The notes: generated from the sequence alone by a model not told the origin. Positions 20,905 through 31,185 are shown, numbered from the stretch's first letter. The stretch is DNA of 64,000 bases from Aurelia coerulea (GCA_039566865.1 CM076948.1:14271001-14335000), one strand, 5' to 3'. Program-made: numbers and translations.

Positions 20905-21445
20905 TAATATTTGTATCAATCCGTTCTGGTTGCATTTTCATTCCTGAAGACCTGACGTCTTATCGCCGGTTGTTATGCATAGTGCCTGATGATAGAGTTA
21001 GCAATTTTGTGTTAGAGTTTTCGAAGGATGCGATGTTATTACTTCCCGAATCAGCTTGATTGTAGCCAACTTTCCAGGTATACTTTCCTTTTTCTCATGC
21101 AGCAATTGTTTGTGCAAATGGCGTTAAAGGGGCTGGATAACAGAGCGGAATAGTGTTCTGATTGACTGCAATGACCGGAAGTGCTGCCCTGTTAATTTTA
21201 TGTGAATAGCCTCGCACCATTAGAAGTCAATGGGGAAGCTGTGGCCGAGGGGCGCAGGGGTAATTGTCTCTGGAGCATTTATGGGGTACATTCGGCAACC
21301 AACGTGACAGTTGGAATCTTCGAAGCGAAGGCCAATCTAGAAATTCGTCATTTGGATTTTTAATTCATCGCCCAGATTTCAAGAATTTCAATACTTTCTG
21401 AAGGTATCGATTTTGGCCTAGTCAACAACAGCCTTTTAGGAAATT
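20905..21445. other. non-coding stretch before the R4/Dong-like element
   Basis: No gene or repeat boundary recognised. Confidence 0.4.
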
Positions 21446-21467
21446 ATGATAATTAATAATAATAATG

Positions 21468-21508
<41 letters not shown>
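21446..21508. repeat. (TAA)n microsatellite, 5' flank of the R4/Dong-like element
   Basis: About 20 near-perfect AAT units ending exactly where the element begins (GGGTGGACACTTC). Confidence 0.95.
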
Positions 21509-21509
<1 letters not shown>

Positions 21510-24500
21510 GGTGGACACTTCAGCCTTGGTTGGCAACCTCCCTAGTGATGGTGTCACGAAAAAAATACCCGAGGGAAGTAAGACCCAGATAAAACCATCA
21601 TCTTCATGAGTGCAATGCAAAATGAAAAATTTTCAGATAACGGCGTAAATGGGACTGGATCCAGTATTGGTGAAGGTCCTTCGCTCGGCAGGTGTTCTGT
21701 GGCACAGCAGCACAGACCCGGTCGTCATTCTGCTACTGCTGCAGGGAAAGTGGAGTGGAAAAAGGAAGTCAACAAGATAGCTATGGAATGTTATTTAAGA
21801 AGTGAACCTAAGAAGCGAGGATTCCGAAAAAGAATGCTTGGTATTTGGAAGGAGATAGGAGTGTTTCATCTGAGTGAACAACAGCTTGCAGGCCAAGTAT
21901 TGTGTATTAGGAATGGAAAATATCTATCTGATTTAGAAATTGAGGAAATCCAAAGAAAGATCGACCAGCCATTGAGAGAGATAGCAGATGAAAGCGAGGT
22001 GAGTGACGATAACTCTTTTGCCAATCATGATAATGAAGCTTACGCAGTTAACGCAAGGCCAGGTACGAGCGTTGACGAGCTGAAATGGACAACCTTAGTG
22101 ATGAACAAATTGAGATTCTGGAAAAGCTGAAAGAAAAGTTAAAGAAACCAGAGTCTCTAGAGGCAGTGAGCCTGAGGATGGCAGACAGAGCCAAAGTTAA
22201 AGAGAAAACAATTAAAATAAATAGTGTAATTGAAAAAATTCCCCACCAAAGCATTGGAGATATGAACACATTGCTACTTGCTGGTGCAAATGTGGTTGCA
22301 GACATGATGGGAAACAAGTAAGGAGCTAAAAAGGACCAACAATTACCTTGGTGGAAGAGACGAATGTCAATGAAGATTGGGGACCTGAGAAAAGATATAA
22401 GTAAGCTAGATCAATGGAAACGGGGTAAATTAGGGAAAGAAGGTGTAAAAAATAGTCTAAAGCAAAAATATCATGTAAGAAAAAAGGGACTCGAGACAGT
22501 GATCGAAGAGCTCAAGCAAAGAGTGAAAGCAACGGCTGCAAAGATAAGAAAGTATGAGGAACGCAATAACCAGTTCATGCAAAATCGTCTTTTTCAGACA
22601 AACCAAAAACGATTATTTGATATTCTAGAGGGAAAGGAGAAAAGTGATAACATAACACCGAATGCTGAAGAAAGCAAAATATTTTGGGGAGATATTTGGG
22701 GAAAAGAAACCAAACATAATGATAAAGCACAGTGGATAAAGCAAGTGCAAAACCACACAGAAAATGTTGAAGCACAGGAAGACTTTAATATCACGAAAGC
22801 AATGGTCCTAAAACACCTGAAAAAAGTGGCAAAGTGGAAAGCATCTGGACCAGATCTCATTCATGGGTATTGGCTGAGAGAATTTACAAACCTCCACGAA
22901 GCTATAGCAATGCGGCTTGATGAATGTATGACAACGGGGAAAGTACCATCGTGGATGACTAAAGGAAGAACTTGCCTGATATTGAAGGACACGTCAAAAG
23001 GGAACATCGTTTCAAACTACCGTCCGATCACTTGTTTACCACTCATGTGGAAACTTCTAACAGGAATAATTGCAGAAGAGATAAACCAACATCTACAAGA
23101 AAAACAGTTGTTGCCTGATGAACAGAAAGGTTGCCGCAGAAATAGTCAGGGAACGAAAGATCAGTTGATGATCGATAAGATGGTGTTGAGCAACTGCAAA
23201 AGAAGAATGACAAATTTGTGCATCGCCTGGATCGATTATAAAAAGGCATACGACCTAGTTCCGCACTCGTGGATCAAGCGTTGTCTTAAATTTTTCAAAA
23301 TCTCAGGAAAAGTTAGAAAACTGTTAGAATGTGCAATGCCGCAGTGGAGAGTAGAGTTAACATCAGGAGGAGAAAGATTAGCAGGTGTACAGATAAAAAG
23401 AGGGTCTTTCAAGGGGACAGTCTATCGCCTATCTTATTTGTGTTAGCATTGATCCCATTGTCTATTATACTAAATAAAGCTAAAGAAGGATATTCATTAG
23501 GAAAGGATAGGGCTAAATTGAATCACCTCCTTTTCATGGACGATTAAAGCTATATGGAAAAGACAAGAATCAACTGGATTCTTTGGTGCAAACAGTGCGA
23601 ATATTTATAAGTGACATCGGGATGACATTCGGTATCGAGAAATGTGCTATGGTGGAGATGAAGAGAGGAAAACTGATTGAAAGTGATAGATTAGATCTAC
23701 CTGAAGGCCAGAAAATAAACTCCTTGCAAGATGAAGAAGCCTATAAGTACCTTGGAGTATTGGAGAATGATAAAATCAAAAGCACAGAAATGAAGGACAT
23801 ACTCAAGCAAGAATACTTCCGTAGAGTTAAGAAGATCTTGAGATCCAAACTGAATGCAGGAAGTATAATACAAACGATCGGCACTTTGCACTTTAGCGGA
23901 CACACTTTTAACATTTCTCAATTCAAGGGCAGTATCACTAATACGATATGGGGCTGGAATCATTGATTGGAGAAAAGATGAACTGAAGGATATAAACAGA
24001 AAGACCAGAAAGTTGTTTACAATGCACAGAAGCATGCCCCCCCAATCGGATGTGGACCGTTTGTACTGGAAAAGGACTGAAGGAGGGCGGGGACTTAAGA
24101 GTGTTGAAGAGGTTGTAGAATTAGAGAAAACAAGTCTTGGCTATTACCTGGAACATACAGAAGAAGTGTTACTTAAGGAGGTGGTGAGGGATGGGTTATT
24201 TACAGAGTCAGTAGAGCCAAAAAGGAAAAAACAGGAAATCATGAAAAAACGGAAAGCAAACTTTGAAGAAAAGAAGCTCCATTCAGTGTTTTTCAAAGAA
24301 ACAAAAGAGGTTAGGGACGACAAGGATAGCTGGCTGTGGTTACAGAAAGGGGTATTAAAGAAAGAGACAGAAGGATTAATACTAGCAGCACAGGAGCAGG
24401 CATTACGGGTAAACTGGATCAAGAAAATGATAGATAAACAAGATTGTTCAGCCAAATGCAGAATGTGCGATGAACGAGACGAGACTGTAGCACATATTGT

Positions 24501-25190
24501 ATCTGAATGCTCAAAGTTAGCTCAAAATGATTACGAGGAGTGCAGACATGATAAGATTGCTGCAATAATCCATTGGAACTATTGCAAGAAATTTGGTTTT
24601 GCATGCACGGAGAAATACTATGAGCATTTTGTGGAAACAAAGATGAAAGTTCTTGAAAACGATGAAGTTAAGCTGTTATGGGATTTTTCTATACAAACTG
24701 AAAAGAGAATAGAGCATAACAAGCCAGATATTGTGGTCCTAGATAAGAAACAGAAGTTGTGCCTCGTAATTGATGTTGCATGCCCGTTTGACACCAGAAT
24801 CAAGAATAAAGAGCAAGAAAAGATAGAATACTACAACAACTTGAAATACGAAATTTTGAAATGTTGGAACAAAGAAGTAGATAAAGTCGTGATCTTACCA
24901 ATCGTCATAGGGGCTTTGGGAACTGTGACAAATAATTTAAGAAAAAACCTTGACAAGGTAGGCCTGCACCTGGGGGTTGACGCTCTTCAAAAAACATGTC
25001 TTCTTGGAACAGAGCGCATTATCCGGAAGGTCCTCGATACAAAGTAAAGAACAAAGGAGTACTGCACAGAAGGGCAGTAATAAGAAGAAGAACAGAAATG
25101 CTTCCCATCCTAGACCACGGGGAGTGGTTCGATGAGAGACATAATTCAGACAATTGGCCGGTTGTTAGATCAATACCGTGTAAAAGCAGC
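21509..25190 (+). mobile_element. near full-length R4/Dong-like non-LTR retrotransposon
   Basis: About 3.68 kb lies between two (TAA)n tracts. One long protein with an N-terminal region, reverse transcriptase, a C-C-H-C zinc motif and a PD-(D/E)XK-type endonuclease occupies nearly all of it. Domain order and the FMDD active site place it among elements with restriction-like endonuclease, closest in style to R4/Dong. Insertion into TAA repeats is known for Dong, which fits the flanks. Several frameshifts and one stop make this copy inactive. Confidence 0.8.
21606..25047 (+). pseudogene. R4/Dong-like polyprotein: reverse transcriptase and REL endonuclease
   Basis: Pieces in order: 21606-22080 (N-terminal, basic); 22085-23446, with an in-frame TAA at 22319, holding a Lys-rich linker, reverse transcriptase N-R-P-I-T-C-L-P-L-M-W-K (written NYRPITCLPLMWK), CRRNSQGTKDQL and AWIDYKKAYDLVPHSW; 23329-23547 with the palm F-M-D-D (23533-23544); 23583-23966 with AYKYLGVLEND; 24013-25047 with CRMCDERDETVAHIVSEC (C-x2-C-H-x4-C zinc motif) and KPDIVVLDKKQKLCLVIDVA, whose P-D and I-D-V-A fit the catalytic PD-(D/E)XK fold. 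One T seems lost just after FMDD, causing the shift there. The enzyme would nick target DNA and prime reverse transcription from it. Confidence 0.85.

Positions 25191-25240
<50 letters not shown>
25191..25240. repeat. (TAA)n microsatellite, 3' flank of the R4/Dong-like element
   Basis: About 16 ATA units directly after the element's last bases (GTGTAAAAGCAGC). It also abuts the Penelope-like direct repeat at 25246. Confidence 0.95.
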
Positions 25241-25241
<1 letters not shown>

Positions 25242-25245
25242 TATA

Positions 25246-25474
25246 AAAACACAACTGTTAAAATCTTGAACGTTTCGATTAAAAATCTTCGTCAGCACTA
25301 CTTTCTAAAGGACAGCCGAGAATTTATACTACGTGATAAACAAGGCAAGGTAAAACTAAAGATAAAGTAAAATTACATTTTTACTACAAAGAACCCTATT
25401 CCCAGGAAACATGACTACCCCCGAAATTAAAACCAAGTGGGAATGAAAATCACGTTTTGTTCCAAACTGTTTTT
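25246..25474 (-). repeat. pseudo-LTR, left copy
   Basis: It matches 27141-27370 from AAACACAACTGTTAAAAT to AACTGTTTT, with about one difference per 10-12 bases. Confidence 0.8.
25271..25295 (-). ncRNA. hammerhead-ribozyme-like core
   Basis: On the minus strand the core reads CTGACGA, then a short stem-loop GAT-TTTTA-ATC, then GAAAC. CUGANGA plus GAAA around stem II is the hammerhead consensus, and such ribozymes are known in Penelope-like elements. Stems I and III and the cleavage site were not established by eye. Confidence 0.5.
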
Positions 25475-25620
25475 TAGCGTAAACAAGAAAATGAAATGGT
25501 TGGCACATTAGCAAATGTTCACCCTGGAGGATCAAAATAGTCACAGACCAAACGTCCGAGGGATCCAGCCGGCAACCCCACGACCCTCCCATCTAACCTT
25601 TCAATGATTCGCAAATTGCT

Positions 25621-25994
25621 TTTTTTTTTTTTTTTTTACATTCCAATAAAAGCTTACAATACATATTAACAATACACACTACTTGCAAAATACTCTACCC
25701 TTCTACTTAAACAATGCCATTTGGAGCGAAAACACGTCTACCGCATGGCAACATAAAACAGAAAATACGAACATCACACTAAACATGACTACTGGAAACA
25801 AAAATAGCACATAAAGCTACACGTGACTACTACTACAGCTACTACTACTTACAGAAAAGAAGGAACATTACCTTAAAATGGGGACGTGGTGGTTGTGTGA
25901 CTTACGGCTGAGTTTTAAATTCTTAATCAAACCGACCAGTTTGATGGATAAAGCGGAGAGTTAGCAAAAGTATATCTTTATTGATAACATCAAA
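25621..25994 (-). mobile_element. 5'-truncated L2-like retrocopy inside the Penelope-like element
   Basis: The minus strand holds the last L2 residues (LLTLRFIHQTGRFD, stop), a 3' UTR and a poly(A) seen as T-run at 25621-25637. CGCAAATTGCT at 25610-25620 and 25995-26005 is an 11-bp target duplication. Confidence 0.88.
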
Positions 25995-26132
25995 CGCAAA
26001 TTGCTGATTCCTGAATGGCTTGATAAGGGATTCCACCCTAACGCCACATGCAAAAAAACATGAAGCCAAATAGGAAGACCATAGAGCACCGCCAGCAAAA
26101 CCCCCCAGAGACACCAGATACAATGGCAGGAA

Positions 26133-27113
26133 TTAGGCCACGCCACACGCAAACATATCGAGTTCTACATCTGCAGCCCGTTCATTCAAACCCTTGGGTA
26201 AAAAAGTTCCCAGCCTGTTTTGCCAAAAAAGTTCCTTACGTCGCAATGAAAAGACATCATCAGCCCCATCGATCATTTTAACCCAAACCGTGAATTTACC
26301 ATTGTGGCTCCCCTCAAAGAAATGACTGAAAAAGTTTGCTTGTGGGATTAATTTCCCCCTGCCGAGTGATCCCTCGTTATGTTTGCGTGCGTGAGATCTG
26401 AAATATGATTTGTAAACATTGAATCTTTGCCTAAATTTTGTTTTGGTGCTACCTACATACTTTTTGTTGCAAACCTCACATTGTAGCAAATACACTACAT
26501 TCTCTGAGTTGCAGTTATACCTCCCCGAAAAATTTTTGAAAGATCGATTTTCGTCCGAGTTTTCAAAATTATCCCCCTCAGTTATGACGTTGCAGATCTG
26601 GCAACTCTTCCTGCCATTGCACCTGTAGGTACCCTTAACCAACGGAATCTCACCAACAACTGGCAATTTTTCTCTAACAAGTTCATCTTTAAGACTTTTG
26701 GCCTTCCGAAACGACAAAAATACCTTGTTTTGGAACAACGCTTTGTGTTCATTATCTACCAAAAGGAGTTTTGAATTTTCTTTTAAAATGTCATAAACTT
26801 TGTTGAGAGCTGGATGGTACGTAAGAACCAGAGGTATTCTCTTGTCGTCCTTATTTTTTGGTTGCCTATCCAAAAGACTTAAGCGATCGCGGCCGCGAAC
26901 TTTGCTGATTTGCTCCAGAACCTCATTTTCACCATAGCCCCTATCAAACAGCCACCCCTTAAGTTCCCCTACCCTCTCATTAAAAAAGCGATCCTCAGAA
27001 AAAATCCGCCTAAATCGCAGGGCCTGGCTATACTGTATACCCTTTTTAGTATGACCAGGATGACATGAGGTACGATGAAGGAGTTGGTGAGTATCCGTTG
27101 GCTTAGTAAACAA
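26133..27113 (-). CDS. Penelope-like protein, C-terminal part with GIY-YIG endonuclease
   Basis: 326 open codons. The first part (FRRIFSEDRFFNERVGELKG, RIPLVLTYHPALNKVYDIL) matches the thumb-side region after the Penelope reverse transcriptase. A Cys-rich linker follows (CNGRKSCQICNVI), then the GIY-YIG nuclease: VVYLLQCEVCNKKYVGSTKT, with the Y-V-G-S-T motif, FRQRFNVYKS and a C-terminal NRLGTFLPKGLNER. Penelope-like enzymes use this nuclease to open the target. The catalytic palm is absent, so the copy is 5' truncated on the protein level. It is still open over its full remaining length. Confidence 0.88.
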   Translation of the reverse strand: MFTKPTDTHQLLHRTSCHPGHTKKGIQYSQALRFRRIFSEDRFFNERVGELKGWLFDRGYGENEVLEQISKVRGRDRLSLLDRQPKNKDDKRIPLVLTYHPALNKVYDILKENSKLLLVDNEHKALFQNKVFLSFRKAKSLKDELVREKLPVVGEIPLVKGTYRCNGRKSCQICNVITEGDNFENSDENRSFKNFSGRYNCNSENVVYLLQCEVCNKKYVGSTKTKFRQRFNVYKSYFRSHARKHNEGSLGRGKLIPQANFFSHFFEGSHNGKFTVWVKMIDGADDVFSLRRKELFWQNRLGTFLPKGLNERAADVELDMFACGVA

Positions 27114-27140
27114 ATTAATAATAATAATAAATATAATAAT

Positions 27141-27370
27141 AGAAACACAACTGTTAAAATCAGGGAACGTTTCGATTAAAAATATTCGTCAGCCCTACTT
27201 TCTAAAAGGACAACCGAGAATTTATACTACATGATAAACAGCCAAGGCAAAACATAAAATACAGTAAAATTACATTTCACAACAAAGAACCCTATCCCTA
27301 GTAAACATGATTAACCCTGAAATCCAAACCCAGTGGGAATGAAAATCACGTTTTGTTCCCAACTGTTTTA
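27141..27370 (-). repeat. pseudo-LTR, right copy, with hammerhead-like core
   Basis: Partner of 25246-25474. The minus-strand core at 27168-27192 reads CTGACGAATATTTTTAATCG followed by AAAC, again CUGANGA and GAAA around a short stem. It is flanked by ATA-rich microsatellite on both sides. Confidence 0.7.
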
Positions 27371-27462
27371 AACTGTTGTAATAAGAATAATAATAATAAT
27401 AGTAAGAATAATATATGAACTAAACCACCATCTTATTATAACAGAAAATAAAAGTATAAAAA

Positions 27463-27508
27463 CAACACTGTTAAAAATTTCGTACGTTTCGATTTAAAAA
27501 TCTTCTTC
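27463..27508. repeat. left arm of the inverted repeat around the zinc fingers
   Basis: AACACTGTTAAAAATTTCGT through AAAATCTTCTTC. It pairs as reverse complement with 27807-27852 at about 90 percent by eye. Confidence 0.8.
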
Positions 27509-27809
27509 TAAGATTGTTACGTTGAGCAAATGCTTTCCCACAAGCGTCACATGAAAATGGTTTCTCTCTGGTATGTATTCGATTATGTTGATGAAATGTG
27601 CTACCATCAGCAGCTGCTTTTCCACAAGCATTACATGAACATGGCTTCTCTCCAGTAAATTTCCGCTGATGTCTTTTAAGGCTGGTGCTGTGGGTAAATA
27701 CTTTCTCACAAGGGTCACATGAAAATTGCTTCTTTCCACTATGTATTCGATTATGCTTATAAAGTGCTCTATGATCAACAAATGCTTTTCCACAATCATC
27801 ACAGCTGAA
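27509..27809 (-). pseudogene. C2H2 zinc-finger block (four fingers)
   Basis: On the minus strand, starting at 27806, the frame reads four Krueppel-type fingers: C-D-D-C-G-K-A-F with H-N-R-I-H; C-D-P-C-E-K-V-F with H-Q-R-K-F, whose last His is lost; C-N-A-C-G-K-A with H-N-R-I-H; and C-D-A-C-G-K-A-F, cut off after R-N-N-L-R-R. TGEKP-like linkers (SGKKQF, TGEKPC, TREKPF) join them. Such fingers bind DNA bases. There is no start or stop of its own, and 46-bp inverted arms enclose the block. A longer open frame on the same strand in another phase (27494-27802) hides this reading. Confidence 0.88.
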
Positions 27810-27829
27810 GAAGATTTTTAAATCGAAAC
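27805..27829 (+). ncRNA. hammerhead-like core in the right arm
   Basis: The + strand reads CTGAAGA, then GATTT-TT-AAATC, then GAAAC. This is the best hammerhead core in the window (5-bp stem II). It is the inverted-arm counterpart of the Penelope pLTR motif. The left arm keeps the stem and GAAAC on the minus strand but lacks CTGA. Cleavage stems were not verified. Confidence 0.5.
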
Positions 27830-27852
27830 GTACGAAACTTTTGATAGTGTTG
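27807..27852. repeat. right arm of the inverted repeat around the zinc fingers
   Basis: GAAGAAGATTTTTAAATCGA through GATAGTGTTG, the reverse complement of 27463-27508. Confidence 0.8.
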
Positions 27853-27879
27853 TTTTTGTAATAAGAATAGTAATAATAA

Positions 27880-28925
27880 TGATAATAATAAATTATTTAT
27901 TTTAGGTTTGCTTCTGGTCTATAGCTAAAGCTAATTAATGCCAACCAAAACTTAAATACATGTTGATATTGTGAAAACTACGTTACAACGATATGCTACA
28001 ACTACAGAAACCCTAGATTGTCAATATATCGTTTACATAATATGCAGTTGCAAGCAAACTCATTGCTTTTAATTTTTCTTTTGAAACTGTTCAAAGTGTG
28101 GGACTCTTTTAAGGAAGATGGCATTGCATGCCATATCTTAGATCCAAGGAAACGTGCATTTTCAATACCATACGCTGTCGTGTTTGGTTTTGGTGCCAAA
28201 ATATTTCTGCCACTACGAAGAGTGTATCTAGTATCTTTCTCTACAAAGATTTGATTTATGAAACTTGGATTGAGATTCCTCTGAGTTTTAAAAATTTCAG
28301 TAGCAAGCAACGGTAAATTCTTGTGGTGAACGGATACTGTGTTTGCTTTTATCAGTAAATCTTCGAAATTTGAACAACTATCTTTGTATGTGATTCTCAG
28401 GGCTCTCTCGTGGATTTTATTTATTTTGTTGTTAACTGACCTATCATGGAACATCTAAACAAGTGGACAATAGCTAAACTGAGAGATAACGAAGGCGTTC
28501 ATCATAATCCTCAGTTCCACACATTGTTTGAAATACGTGCAAGTGCATGCAACTTCTGTCCTGCTTTTTTACAAAGTGTGTTTACATGGTTCTTGAAATC
28601 AAGGTTCTTATCCAGCGTTACACCCAAACGTTTTTCTTCAACAGATTCTGTTATCGTAGTTGCACCAATATGCACTGATACGTCAGTGTTTTTCTCCCCA
28701 AAAATCAAAAAATGACATTTGTCAGCATTTAGTTTCATATTGTTATCAAGTAACCACTTAGAGAGCTTTTGACCATCTGTTTCAAGGCTAGAGACAATAT
28801 GCTCTAGTTCATGAGCGCACACATTGATAGTTGTGTCATAAGCATAGTTGCAAATCTCAGGCTCTTCCACCAAAAGGAAAAGGTCGTTTATAAATACATT
28901 AAATAGGATAACTGGAACGTCAAAT
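27880..28925 (-). pseudogene. CR1-like reverse transcriptase, 3' half, dead active site
   Basis: Minus-strand frames 28511-28925 and 28002-28454 give FNVFINDLFLLVEEPEICN, the palm box Y-A-Y-D (28835-28846) in place of Y-A-D-D, LSKWLLDNNMKLNADKCHFL, then IHERALRITYKDSCSNFEDL and the C-terminal CNCILCKRYIDNLGFL. It is the same subfamily as 57182-58564. The change from D to Y removes a catalytic aspartate. The 3' end runs into (TTATTA)n at 27880-27900, as in the other copy. Confidence 0.85.
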
Positions 28926-29552
28926 TTTACCGCAACTGCAAATGCTGCAAATAATGGCTGATTTTGCCGGTTGGAGCTGAAACGACAACATGGTGGCCTA
29001 AACTCACAAGCCAGAACATTTGCGAGGGAAACAAGAGCTTTACAAGGGGCAGCTTGAATGATCTGGATGAGCCTACATGGCATAAAAATCGAGGACATAT
29101 TCGGCAAACTGATTTTATCTTGTTGTGGCAATCAAATCTCACGCAAAGATTTCCGGATCACATGAAACTGGGATGTTATTTTACAGGCAGAGTGGGGACA
29201 GTTAACAAAATCAATGATAGTTCGTTGTTTTTTCGTAACACCAAGTATTGACATGCTCCTTTTTATTGTTATGGATATAACATCTCCAGAAGCAGCGAAG
29301 TCAAAACATGAAAGACCATTCAACATAAAGCTATTAAACTAAGAAGACCGTTTGTGGCACTGTATTCCAATTGCAACTGATGTTTGCATGAATGAAATTG
29401 GCTCAATGGCGGACGGGTCGCACGTGTTTACGTGAGCTAGAACGAAGCTCTTGGGCAAGTGATGTTTTGAAAGTGATAGTGTGAATATTCTGTTTTAAAC
29501 ATCATTAATGTGAAATAGTCTGTGAATATCAATCGGATTCTCTGTGCTAATA
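28926..29552. other. leader region before L2 ORF1
   Basis: No supported gene. A 95-codon frame at 28964-29251 has no recognisable features. Part of it is probably the 5' UTR of the L2-like element; its 5' end was not located. Confidence 0.4.
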
Positions 29553-30350
29553 ATGCCACGGAAAGCAGGAACGCAAAAAACAACGAACGAAGAGCTAGGC
29601 CAGCAAGCCAGTTCAGACAATGAAAAGGACGCAATTTCACAAAAGTCGTTGGATGCTTTCGCTGCAATCGTTGAAGACAAACTAGCGAACGTGGCTACGA
29701 AAGAATGCATTTCCGAGCTAAAACAGACGATTCTTGACCAACAATTGAAGATCCAGGAACTTGAGGCGAAGGTCGTGGTTATGGAAAAATATATTGAAAG
29801 AATTGAAAAGGTGGAGCGGAGAGTTTGCGAGGTCGACGGCCTAAGCGAACGCATTGCAGATCTTGAACGTGTTTGTGATGATAACGAGCAGTATCAGCGA
29901 AGGCTCTGCCTTAGAATAAACGGCGTTGAAGTGGAAGAGGATGCTGCCGAAAGTGGTCGCGACTGTCTTGAGATGGTCAAAAAAATGTTCAAAGAAGATC
30001 TTGGATTAGATATCCCTGAGGTGGTTATTGATAGGGCCCACAGAATTGGCCCTATCAAGGAAGTCCCAGAAAGTGACAAGAAATTTCGCTCCATAATTGT
30101 ACGCTTCACGACATGGAGGCATAGAACAGCAGTATACAGTGCTAGGAAGAAGACGGATAAATTTAGAATTTCGCTGGACCTAACACACCAAAGAGCGAAG
30201 CTGTTGAAAAGGGCCAACGAATTATTGAAGGATGATGACGACGGCTATGCATTCGCTGATGTGAACTGCCGGCTGTGCATAAAGTATGAGGGAAGCTATC
30301 ATTATTTCAGTGATTTATATGAACTTTATGATATCGTCAAGTATGGCTAA
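29553..30350 (+). CDS. L2/CR1-type ORF1 protein (coiled coil and RNA-binding fold)
   Basis: 265 codons from ATG at 29553 (MPRKAGTQKTTNEELG); an earlier in-frame GTG is not needed. Residues about 55-115 are heptad-rich (LKQTILDQQLKIQELEAKVV, VERRVCEVDGLSERIADLE), a coiled coil for trimer or dimer formation. The rest resembles the RNA-binding domain of L1-type ORF1 proteins: RRLCLRINGVEVEE, IDRAHRIGPIKE and RSIIVRFTTWRHRTAVYSAR. Such proteins coat the element RNA and assist strand exchange. The frame is complete and lies 1.28 kb upstream of ORF2 on the same strand, so I take them as one element. Confidence 0.85.
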   Translation: MPRKAGTQKTTNEELGQQASSDNEKDAISQKSLDAFAAIVEDKLANVATKECISELKQTILDQQLKIQELEAKVVVMEKYIERIEKVERRVCEVDGLSERIADLERVCDDNEQYQRRLCLRINGVEVEEDAAESGRDCLEMVKKMFKEDLGLDIPEVVIDRAHRIGPIKEVPESDKKFRSIIVRFTTWRHRTAVYSARKKTDKFRISLDLTHQRAKLLKRANELLKDDDDGYAFADVNCRLCIKYEGSYHYFSDLYELYDIVKYG

Positions 30351-30900
30351 ATATCACTTACTCACTTCAGAGGAAACATTTGACTCTATGCCTGTTCATG
30401 GTTTGTTGCGTGTTTGTCACTTTCATTTGTTAATTATAGGCCAGTAGTTTGTGTCTGTTCTAATACCAAAGGTTATTGAATTTGTTACTGGTCGAGCGGG
30501 TAGGTTGGGTCAAATAGGTACTTTTTCCATAGGGATTATATTCAGCTTGATGATAAATTTGTTGATCTGTAGCTCTACCCATTTAAACCATGAAAACAAA
30601 CTTCATTTTTCATAGGAGCCCGTTTTCTGGTGCTACGCTTTGAATAAAGATTTGCTGCATGTTGTAGGTTTATACCCCTTGTAACATTGAGGGAAGCTTT
30701 GATATTCTAAAGTCTGTCTCAAGTTGGATGCCGGGTGTAGTTTTGCGAAATCGCCAAATTAATTTCGAAGAACGCTTAAATTGTATTATTCACTTACAGT
30801 TTCACGTGGCATCTGACTTGGGTCAGTGTTTTGATTTCCTTTGGTACATGTCACGCTTGTTGATTCACAAGAAAAGTAGCGTTGTTTGTTTTCGTTCTTG

Positions 30901-31042
30901 TTGGGCTGGGTTCGCACTGGGTCGTTTGGGTCGTTGGGGTCGTGCGGGGGGACCCCAAAGACAAAGTCTTAGAGTTTGAGTCCTTTGTCTTTTGGGTCTT
31001 TCTGCGCGGCCTTGGCGGCCCGGGCGACCTGGTGTGAACCAG
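30901..31042. repeat. GC-rich imperfect palindrome
   Basis: GGTTCGCACTGGGTCG on the left pairs with CGACCTGGTGTGAACC on the right. Further inward GACCCCAAAGACAAAG pairs with CTTTGTCTTTTGGGTC. It looks like a 140-bp foldback MITE. Confidence 0.75.
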
Positions 31043-31114
31043 GCTTTAGTATGAAAATTCAATTGCCGCTTGCGGAAATGTTAGGTTCCTTGGCTGGTTT
31101 TCGGCTGGGTGACG

Positions 31115-31185
31115 GAGGTAGCGCGGCGCGACGCGACGAACTTCAAATTTGCAAAGTTGTTGCGTCGCGCGGCGTTTGTCGCCTA
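31115..31185. repeat. CpG-rich hairpin repeat
   Basis: GCGCGGCGCGACGCGACGAA and AACTT pair with AAAGTTGTTGCGTCGCGCGG downstream, leaving a 9-base loop (CAAATTTGC). Confidence 0.75.

Larger units (their letters stand above)
25246..27370 (-). mobile_element. Penelope-like element between direct repeats
   Basis: Direct repeats of about 230 bp lie at 25246-25474 and 27141-27370, as in the pseudo-LTRs of Penelope-like elements. Between them on the minus strand lie a partial reverse transcriptase end and a GIY-YIG endonuclease. A short L2 retrocopy has inserted into the 3' side at 25621-25994. Only the C-terminal third of the usual protein is left. Confidence 0.8.

Noticed and set aside
24996..25370. 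124-codon frame over the (TAA)n tract
   Set aside because: The poly-isoleucine part is a translated microsatellite, and the frame joins two different elements.
27494..27802. 102-codon minus-strand frame taken at face value
   Set aside because: Another minus-strand phase gives four C2H2 zinc fingers with proper linkers; the open frame is a shadow of it.
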